NCBI GenBank assembly: GCA_036927565.1
Contig: JAYESD010000008.1
Coordinates: 168,850,922-168,914,921, forward strand
Source of the DNA: Tuctoria greenei
Taxonomy: Eukaryota > Streptophyta > Magnoliopsida > Poales > Poaceae
Length of the DNA stretch: 64,000 nt
Reading direction: 5' to 3'
Shown: in pieces, positions 56,599 through 64,000 of the stretch
Position numbering within the stretch: the first letter of the stretch is position 1
Layout: every line of letters begins with the position of its first letter
Made by a program: the position numbers and the translations under genes
The notes under the pieces: generated by a model
What the model was told of the DNA's origin: nothing
The model's input: the letters and a program-made list of their open reading frames with translations, nothing else
Database searches by the model: none

Positions 56599-58792
56599 AT
56601 GGCATCAAAGAAGTGTAAGAAGGTGCCACCGATGAGGGGGTTCTACCCCTCTAGACCCGAGGATGCTTTCGCAGTTGCCTCGTCGATCGGGAGCAGACAC
56701 TCTTAGCTGCTGGGGCACGTTTTGACCAGCTCTAGAGCTTCGTCACAGGTAAATTTCACTCGTTTTTGAAAAATTCTTCAAATTCATTTTCCAATTAAAC
56801 TTACTTATGAATCATTTGAATGTTGTAGTCCTCACCAACTGACTGAGAGGCTACGGCGCCAGTTGACCTTGGCTACCCTTCGGTGAGCCAGCCCTCGGCC
56901 AGCCAGCCCTCGACTGGCGAGCCTTTTGTTCCTGAGCCCTTTGACTCAGCTGGTGACGAGCTTTCTGGGTCACCTGACGTGGCACCCCAGCAGACACGGA
57001 GGACGAGGAGGACTCACTTTGTCAGTCCTCCTGCTGTTCCTTCACAGAGGATCGTGATTCATCCGGTCGGAGATAGGTAATAAAAATTGTAGTGTTCAAT
57101 TCTAGTTTCTTTTGGTTACTTAAGTAATGAATCAATAAATATCTTGCAGGGTTTGGTGGGACTCGTCTTTCACCGGTGAGAGACACCACAGACCGATGAA
57201 CGGTGTCCTCGGGTCCTAAGTGTGTTTGCACTATCCCGTGGTCATCGATGGAGTGCTTGCCCTTTCGTGGGAGGACTATGCATGCGTCCATCACCAGGAG
57301 CACGACAACCTTCAGGAGGCCGTATGGGCCAATTTTATGGTAAGTATGTTAAAAAAAGTTTCTAAGTTTTAACTCTTAAACTCTTTTAATGAACATCTCT
57401 TCAATATAGTCTTTATCACAGGCAAGGTATACTTTAGGGACCCTTCTCAGCCTTAGGGGTGCAGTCAGGCTGCAGTCGAGCAATTGGTAAGTTTAGACAT
57501 CATTCACAAATATAATTATATGGATTGTAGAACTTATACATTTTTCTTGATTTCCAGGCTAAGTACGGGGAGAAGGCTAGGAAGGTACACGGCGACGATT
57601 TTGATTGGGAATGTGAACCAGTCGATCCTCAAGCCGCGTATGTAAGCGGAGGTGGAAAAGCACACGAAAGGTGAGTTCATAAGTCATTTTATCATTTTCA
57701 ATTCAGAGTATTGGAGATATTTCAATTTCATATTACTGACTCTCTTTTTTATAGGCTTACCATATTCGACGGAGTTGTCGACTCGAGGGCGGCGAGACCT
57801 GCGAGAGGTAGCTCCACGCAGGCTTCGTCGGTGGGCACATTAGGTTGCCACGTCTCACAGAGAGACATCAAGATGCGGTCCCTCTGACAAACCATAGAAG
57901 AGAACCTCAAGCGACAGGAGGAGGCGGAACGACAAAGGATCATGATGGAGGCCACGATCTCTTCCCAGGTAGCCTGGATGGCACAGATGCCAGAGACAAT
58001 GGAGGTAACAAAATGAAAACTGAAGTTCTCATTAATTCAGTGTAAATGACTTACTAATATGTAATATCAAATGTTTGCAATGACAGGTCATAGCTCGGGT
58101 GCAAGGTTTGGGGATCCAGCTATCGCCAATTCCGGTCTTTCCAGGCGATCCTTCTTCTGCAGGTCAGGTAATTTTCTATGTCAACTTAACAATTCTAGTT
58201 TTACTTCAACTTTACCAAAATAAATCAAGGAAATAGAGTGAGAGTGAGAGATAGTTAGATAGAGTGAGAGATATAGTTAGAAGAGGGAGGAAGCTAGAGA
58301 GAAAAGGATTGAGTTAGAAAAAAGAGGGAGATAGTTAGATAGAAGAAAAGGATTGAGATAGAAGAAAGAGGGAGATAGAATAAAGAGTGAGAGTTAGTTA
58401 CATAGAGTGGGAGAGGAATGAAGAGATAGAGTGAGAAGTATATGGAGATAGAGGGAGAGGAAGATAGAGGGTGAGAGAGAGATGTATATGGAGATAGAGG
58501 GAGGAAGATAGAGGGAAAAGGATAGTAGGGAGATAGAGTGAGAGAGAGAGATAGATTGAGGTAGAGAGAGAGGAATGAAAATAAAGAGGGAAGGGGATCT
58601 AGATGGAGATAGAGGGAGAGGAAGGGAGGGAGAGAGATGTTGATACATTTATATTCTAACTCTAAATTTCATTAATTGCAGGGATCTGTGATGGCTGCTC
58701 AAACTCCGTTGCCATCGTTACTGCCACCTGGAATCAGGCGCGAGGACGACTTCAACTTCAGAGGTGGCTTCGGAGGTCAGATGGGCGAGTGA
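56599..58792 (+). pseudogene. Second gene of CACTA-I (TNPA/Transposase_24-like)
   Basis: A multi-exon gene starts at ATG 56599 (MASKKCKKVPPMRGFYPSRPED). Exons are separated by short GT-AG introns (for example donors near 57076, 57340, 57487 and 57671). Pieces include a Ser/Pro-rich STGEPFVPEPFDSAGDEL stretch, VYFRDPSQP, AKYGEKARKVHGDDFDWE and a C-terminal helical EEAERQRIMMEATISSQV. In En/Spm elements the second gene binds subterminal repeats. The position and architecture fit that gene, but no diagnostic domain is secure. Stops near 56706 and 57220 and a frameshift near 57840 break it. Confidence 0.6.
58225..58640. repeat. GA-rich purine tract in CACTA-I gene 2
   Basis: About 400 bp of imperfect GAGAGATAG, GAGGGAGATAGA and related units with almost no pyrimidines except T. 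It appears to lie in the last intron. The opposite-strand Ser/Leu-rich reading frame is an artefact of the repeat. Confidence 0.8.
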
Positions 58793-58949
58793 GCCCTTGT
58801 TTGCTTTGTTGATGGTGATGTGCGATGTATCAACGATGTTGTTTATGTTTGTGATATATTGTGATGCAGTTTGTGATTGTGCTATATTATATTGTCTGTT
58901 CTGTGATTCTGGCCATCGAGTCGGGGAGCATTTTCTGTTTTTTTTAATA

Positions 58950-59417
58950 AAAAACCTTATTTGCGACGGCTTTTTATACAGTACCGTTGCAAATAAGGCT
59001 CCAGGCCGTCGCAAACTTGCCTCTGTTATATGAAACGGTCGAGCCGTCGCAATTAAGACCCTATTTGCGACAGCCCAGCCGTCGCAAATGGCCACGTGGG
59101 TCTCCTCGGATGGTAGCGTGGGTCCCGTCGGCTGCCCTTATTTGCGACGACCTAGCCGTCGCAAATAGGGTCTTAATTGCGATGGTCTAGCCGTCGCAAA
59201 TACAGGAGTGGGCCCACCAGCCCCGTGGCAATAACATGTGACGGCTGCAGTTAGCCGTCGCAAATAGCTTTATTTGTGACGGCGGCCACCGCAGATAAGC
59301 TTAATTGTGACGAATGATTTGCAACGGCCAAAACCATCGCAAATAGCTTAGTTGCGATGGATTCTCCCTTATTTGCGACGGCCCTGGCCGTCGCAAATCA
59401 TCGGGATTCCTGTAGTG
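58950..59417. repeat. Right subterminal repeats of CACTA-I
   Basis: Numerous TTGCGACGGC and GCCGTCGCAAAT motifs in both orientations, ending in CCTGTAGTG at 59417. They mirror the left cluster at 12509-12835. Confidence 0.85.
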
Positions 59418-59420
59418 TTC

Positions 59421-60196
59421 TCAAGGGTCCAGTGAACTTCGAGGCAAACTCCAATGTGATTATGGGGCTCACATCATTGAGCTTCTCCTTCGTGGCCTGC
59501 ATCATTGAACTTCTCATTCTTGGATGGCAAGCTCAGCAAATTATTAAGCTCATAGCCTTCCTAGCCTTCGAGACTTCAATAATCATCATACCGGAGTCAC
59601 CAACATAAGGGGGAAGAAGAGCCCATGACCATCAACAAAACTGCTATTGCGGTGCTTGGGGCGAGATGGCAATAAGCTCTTAAAGGCGCGGTCACGGTCG
59701 AAACCCATGGTTGATCCCGTAGAGGATATCTTCTTCATGTCATAAGTGGTCATGCTAGGAGCCGATCCCGTCGAGGCAGACATTACCACTGAGATCAAGA
59801 TCGTCCACCAAGTGGCAACCTCAAATCTGGTTCCAGGTGCACGACACCCTCGATGGGTAGTGGGAAGGCCGCCTGCCATGGCAGTGTTAAGGAAAGAAGC
59901 CCTGCAGATGTAAAATAACGATTTCAGCATATGTAGCCGTATCAAGCCAGAAGATTTGAAGCAACTTAAGTCAATTTATGGTAGTTTAGATTGTGATCTC
60001 TTGTAATTCTTAACATGCGGCATATAGAGATTATAACGAGTATAGAGATAGAATAGAATCAATTTTATTAGGAAAAGACTCGTTTATTTCTATATGCCGC
60101 AGATCATGTACTTTTATACATTGAATCAACATGTAACACCAGGGAACTTGAGTTTGAGGGACTGGTTTCTACCCCCACACTGCACTTACTTTGGCA
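59421..60196. other. Right flank of CACTA-I and probable copia 5' LTR
   Basis: The first 500 bp are the right flank of the CACTA-I target and contain no recognised gene. The part shortly before 60197 probably includes the 5' LTR of the copia element that follows. Its exact ends are unclear. An inverted repeat, TGCGGCATATAGA near 60014 and TCTATATGCCGCA near 60091, lies in this interval. Confidence 0.4.
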
Positions 60197-60272
60197 TGGT
60201 AATTAGAGCCGGTTAATCTCCATCGAGCACGACACTACCGCGAAGCAAGTCTCCACCAAGTTCGGCATCAAC

Positions 60273-61136
60273 ATGAAAGCAAGCATGTCGTTTTCGGTGA
60301 TATCTTCTTCATCTCTGGTAGGGTTCAACACCCTTGCTCATCACGTGGAGAAATTGACATGTCCAAATTTCCTCCTATGGCGAGCCCAAGTGCTACCAGC
60401 TGTTCGTGGGGCGCAACTGTACGAGTTTCTAGATGGAACTCAAAGAAACGGATCGTTTTATCTCCGTTGAGAAGGCTGACAAGAGTACCGAGAGGGTACC
60501 CAACCCTGAGCATGCAGCTCGAGTTGTTCATGACCAGCAACTACTAAGTTATCTAAACTCGACTCTGTCCAAGGAGATATTGGTACAGGTTGCCATGTAC
60601 CAGATGGCTGCCGAGGTGTGGAAAGCTATCCATGATAGCTTTGCCTCACAATCTAGAGCAAGAATCATGCATCTGTGCGCCAAGTTATGAAGCACCAAGA
60701 AGGGCGACTTGAACATTGATGCGTACTTCTCCAAGATGAAAGAGTACGCAGACCAGATAGTTGCAGCGGGAAAGAAGCTAGAAGACAATGATGGGATAGC
60801 CTACATTCTTGTTGGGCTTGATGCAGACCACACTTCTCTTGTTGAGAATGTAAGTACAAGAGTAGATCCAATCTCTTTATGTGATCTTTTTGCTCAATTA
60901 TTACCAACAGAGGCAAGACTTGAAAGACAAGCACCAGGACAATATCAGTACAACGTCAACTCTTCTATGAGAGGAGGAGGCTCTCATGGCAGAGGAGTGC
61001 ATGGAGTCCGAGGTAATGGAGGTAGAGGCCGAGGCCGTGGAGGAGGAGAAGCAAAACTGACATGCCAGATCTGTGAGAAAACTGGGCACACATCAACAAG
61101 GTGTTATAAAAGATTTTTATCGATATTTCAAGCTTG
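60273..61136 (+). pseudogene. gag: Copia Gag, broken
   Basis: The start MKASMSFSVISSSS leads into KLTCPNFLLWRAQVLPAVRG and, after a frameshift near 60440, LLSYLNSTLSKEILVQVA and AAEVWKAIHDSFASQSRARI. A TGA at 60688-60690 interrupts. The frame resumes with DAYFSKMKEYADQI and DDGIAYILVGLD-like text, then a Gly/Arg-rich stretch (about 60965-61050) and a CX2CX4HX4C knuckle (CQICEKTGHTSTRC, about 61062-61103). Gag would package element RNA, but this copy cannot encode a full protein. Confidence 0.7.
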
Positions 61137-62560
61137 AAGAAAAATCAGCAAATAGTACCACGATGACGTATGGTGTTGATACAAATTAGTACACTGATAC
61201 CGGAGCCACAGATCATATAACTGGAGAATTGGAGAAATTATCAACACAAGAGAAGTACAATGGTCAAGACAAGGTCCATAGTGCAAGTGGATCAGGTATG
61301 AAAATATGTTCTGTTGGTAGTTCTACTTTGAATACTCCTGCAAGAAAACTTCTTCACAATGTTCTTCATGTTCCCTCTGCCCAAAAAAAATATATTATCT
61401 GTTCATAGACTCACATCTGATAATTCCGTGTTTCTCGAATATCATCCTCATTGTTTCTTTGTGAAGGATCAACTTATGAAGAAAGCACTGCTTCAAGGCA
61501 GATGTGAGCAAGTACTCTACCCATGGTCTTCCCTTGAAAATTCGTCCTCCCCTATGTGCGTCTTCATGACCACAAAACCATCCATGGAAAGGTGGCATGC
61601 AAGACTTGGTCATCCTTCTATGATAGTAGTTAATAAAGTTGTGAGTAAGAATAGTCTTCCCTATTCCCTAGAGTCAAATAAAAGTCAAGTTTGTGATGCT
61701 TGCGAACAAGGGAAAAGTCATCAGCTACCTTTTCCTAAGTCTAGTAGTATGTCAAAAGCTCCTTTAGATCTCGTATTTTCTGATGTATGGGGATCAGCTG
61801 CTACATCTGTTGGAAGACATAATTATCATGTGAGTTTTAATGATGATTTCAGCAAATTCACCTAGATCTATTTAATTCATCACAAAAACTAAGGTGTTTA
61901 AAAAATTTCATATATTCCGTGCTATGGTAGAAAGATTGTTGAATAAGAAAATTATCTGCATGCAAACACACTGGGGAGGAGAATATCATAAACTTGATTA
62001 TTTTTTTGTAGATTGGCATCATGCATCGTGTTTCGTGTCCGCATACTCATCAATAAAATGGTGCAGCTGTACACAAGCATCGTTACATTGTTGATATGGG
62101 ACTCACCCTTTTAGCGCATGCCTTTATGCCGCCAAAATTTTGGGATGAAGCGTTTATCACTGCTACCTTCCTTATAAAGAGGCTTCCCTCACGAGTCATA
62201 CAAGATCACACACCACTAGAGAATTTGTTTCATGTGTCACCTGAATATTCTTTTTTGAAGACATTTGGTTGTGCCAGTTGGTGAAATCTCCGTCCCTACA
62301 ATAATCACAAGCTGTTCTTTATATCTAAACATTGTGTCTTGCTTGGGTACAGCTCAATGCACAAGGGACATAAGTGCCTAGAACCATCTAGTGGTCGTGT
62401 CTATATATCACGGGACATGATATTTGATGAAACTATTTTTCCATTCCAAGCTCTTCATCCCAATGCAGGTGCACAACTCCGTTTGGAAATCCTCCTCCTT
62501 CATACAACTTTGCAACCATCGGCAGGGGTTCAAATATAAGAACTGCAACAGACTAATTTT
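61137..62560 (+). pseudogene. pol: Copia protease-integrase, broken
   Basis: The protease motif TDTGATDHITG is at about 61195-61227. The pre-integrase zinc domain is visible as ERWHARLGHPS ... CDACEQGKSH (about 61590-61720), followed by FSDVWGSA and FNDDFSKFT of the integrase core. After a stop at 61863-61865 the frame shifts repeatedly. A LGYSSMHKGHKCLEPSSGRVYISRDMIFDE stretch (about 62340-62430, here split by nothing but quoted in part) marks the integrase C-terminal region. Confidence 0.65.
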
Positions 62561-62760
62561 CATAATCCGGATAACTTGCCCAACTTGTCTAATCAAGATC
62601 CGAGTATATATGATACTGTACAGGAAATCAACGTTACGGGAGCAGCAGTCGATGAAAATCCAGACACCAATCATGGTGTCCCTCTGGCGCACGATCACAC
62701 AATTGCTGGCCAATCTACGTTGGGTGCGGTGCCACCTGAAATTAATGACGCAGCAACACC

Positions 62761-63250
62761 CACTACTACAATAAGCCTTATCCCAGGCAGCTCTAAACCT
62801 ATTATCACACGCGGTTTTTAAAACCGCCTGAAACAAAGAGCCTGTGATAATCCGCGATTTCACAAGCGGAGAAGTGATACCGCCTGTGAGAAAACATTAT
62901 CATAGGCGGTTTTTACTTATGTTAGCCGCCTATGAAGATAAGTTATCAGAGGCGGGTAGTGCAGCATATATACCCGCCTGTGATAATTGTGTTATCACAG
63001 ACGGATCTTGCAGCATATCTAACTGCATGTGATAATGGTGTTATCACAGGCGGATGTTGACCTACATCAAGCCGCCTGTGAAGACTTTTTACCGCAGTCG
63101 GTTTCTACCATAACAGTAACCGCCTGTGATATTTAGGTTATCACAAATGGTTCTTTACCTATATCTAGCCGCCTGTGATAATTGTTTTTCACTGGCATGC
63201 CTAGCCGTTGGTAAATAACCGCCTGTGATAAGGTATAACCTATGCAGTAC
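62761..63250. repeat. Subterminal repeats of CACTA-III
   Basis: Alternating CCGCCTGTGATAA and TTATCACAGGCGG motifs occur in both orientations, as in the right end of CACTA-II, but without the clean 48-bp periodicity. Confidence 0.8.
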
Positions 63251-63440
63251 TACTGTTGTTATTTCTAATTTCCAAGTCAATTCAATATAATCACAGAACA
63301 GAAGTCAACAATATCATCACAGAACAGAATTCAACAATATTATCATCACAGAAGTCATCTCACAGAAGTCAATTTCACTAAAACAATATACATATGTACA
63401 AGTTACACATACAATTCATCTCATAGTTTACAAGTTTTCA

Positions 63441-64000
63441 CTAAAAACTGTTTCTATTGGCATAGTCGCAAAGTTCTGGCACATAAGCTTTTGCACCATT
63501 CTCATCAAAGAACTCCCCTCTGTTGTGCAAAATTTCGCGACGAATGAATTGACAGAGTTCAGCAGCAATCTTGCCGACTCCTCCATCAGGAATACTTCTA
63601 CAAACCGGCCATTCTTCGTTCAGATTCTTCGTGTGCTGCAATATAACATATAACAAGGTTTAGAATGTATTGGTTTAACCAATCTCAAAGTATAGATCAA
63701 ATTGAGAGTACACAGGAATTTAGTTGGTATTTTTGGAGCAGTTGTACTATGAGCAATTGAATTTTGAAATTGGAATCAAAATATGAAAATAATGTTTCTG
63801 GTAATATTGAACAACAGAGAATATAAGTATTAAACTATGCTAGTTACAATGAAAATGAAACTCAAAAGTAAGAAAATAAGGTATCGACATTAACGATAAC
63901 TTACATCCTCATGATTCACTCTATATACGCCAGCGGTCCGAAGATGCTCGTATACATAATACCCGCATAAGACACTCCCAGCAGGCTGCTTCAGACAAGC
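63441..64000 (-). CDS. ULP1-like cysteine protease, last two exons (partial)
   Basis: The final exon 63441-63635 (65 codons including the stop) and the upstream exon 63905 to beyond 64000 are joined by a GT-AG intron. Both are open. The upstream exon contains KQPAGS and the catalytic Cys in VLCGYYVYEHLR. The last exon reads NLNEEWPVCRSIPDGG ... ELCDYANRNSF. They align with exons 3 and 4 of the disrupted CACTA-II copy but lack its TAG. The His and Asp residues would be in exons outside the window. Confidence 0.7.

Larger units (their letters stand above)
12509..59417 (+). mobile_element. CACTA-I: En/Spm transposon expanded to 47 kb by nested insertions
   Basis: The left end starts CACTACAGGAAACACGATC and the right end, reverse complemented, starts CACTACAGGAATCCCGATG. 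Both run into TTGCGACGGC subterminal repeats. A 3-bp duplication, TTC, flanks the element at 12506-12508 and 59418-59420, as expected for CACTA elements. Without the Sire-B insertion and its 5-bp duplication, about 7.6 kb remains. That is enough for the TNP2-like transposase and the second gene seen at its two sides. The element is transcriptionally oriented left to right and is disrupted by Sire-B inside the transposase gene. Confidence 0.9.
60197..62760 (+). mobile_element. Decayed Ty1/copia element interrupted by CACTA-III
   Basis: A PBS-like TGGTAATTAGAGCC at 60197-60210 (one base different and one indel from TGGTATCAGAGC) is followed by gag, a CCHC knuckle, a protease and an integrase in copia order. 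The element stops being recognisable near 62560, and CACTA-III begins at 62761. RT and the 3' LTR are not in the window. Gag wording (FLLWRAQVLPAVRGAQL) differs from the Sireviruses, so this is another copia lineage. Confidence 0.75.
62761..64000 (-). mobile_element. CACTA-III: relative of CACTA-II, running off the window
   Basis: The terminus CACTACTACAATAAGCC at 62761 matches the right end of CACTA-II (reverse complement CACTGCTACAATAAGCC). The following subterminal sequence is also similar. By gene direction the element lies on the minus strand, with its protease gene at 63441 onward. The trinucleotide before it is ACC; the matching duplication lies outside the window. Confidence 0.85.

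Noticed and set aside
58394..58648. Minus-strand 84-codon Ser/Leu/Pro-rich reading frame
   Set aside because: It is the complement of a GA-rich simple repeat and has no independent coding signal.
59586..59945. 119-codon minus-strand frame right of CACTA-I
   Set aside because: No recognisable domain or composition bias supports it; it may be a chance frame in transposon-derived DNA.

Overview
The window looks like intergenic DNA from a large, repeat-rich plant genome, most likely a grass (Poaceae). The evidence is Sirevirus-type Ty1/copia elements, an Athila-type Ty3/gypsy element and several CACTA (En/Spm) DNA transposons with grass-style TTGCGACGGC and ACCGCCTGTGA subterminal repeats. I found no ordinary single-copy host gene, no rRNA or tRNA gene and no bacterial features. 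Nearly every protein-like reading frame belongs to a transposable element, and most are broken.

Left arm (1-12508): the right end of a CACTA element with a 130-bp tandem array (1-777) sits in a very old Ty1/copia element (778 to about 6540). After it come a CACTA-like end at 7475, unassigned DNA, a 936-bp terminal-inverted-repeat element holding a GC-rich, possibly captured segment (9652-10587), and a probable solo copia LTR (10763-11897).

Centre (12509-59417): one CACTA transposon, CACTA-I, with matching termini and a TTC target duplication, has been inflated from about 7.6 kb to 47 kb by nested insertions. Its TNP2-type transposase is split at 14556/53885 by a minus-strand Sirevirus, Sire-B (14557-53884, duplication GCATG). 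Sire-B was then hit by a second Sirevirus, Sire-A (17521-29303, GGAAC), by two insertions of the same LTR family now reduced to solo LTRs (32041-33550, CCTTG; 48171-49704, TAAAG), and by an Athila-type gypsy element (34870-47950). The gypsy element carries CACTA-II (41942-46014, duplication TGC).

The most interesting cargo is in CACTA-II. A five-exon SUMO-conjugating E2 (UBC9/SCE1-like) gene and a four-exon ULP1-like SUMO protease gene are arranged head to head, with 206 bp between their start codons. Both carry disabling mutations here: one nonsense codon in the E2, and a frameshift plus a stop in the protease. A related element, CACTA-III, begins at 62761 and runs off the window. Its visible protease exons are open, so the family may have working members.

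Right arm (59418-64000): CACTA-I flank, then a decayed Ty1/copia element (gag, protease, integrase) interrupted by CACTA-III. Sire-A, Sire-B and both solo LTRs share dense arrays of the palindrome CGGACTAGTCCG and its CGGACAAGTCCG variants. These arrays also occur between pol and the third ORF and, in Sire-A, inside the gag coding region.
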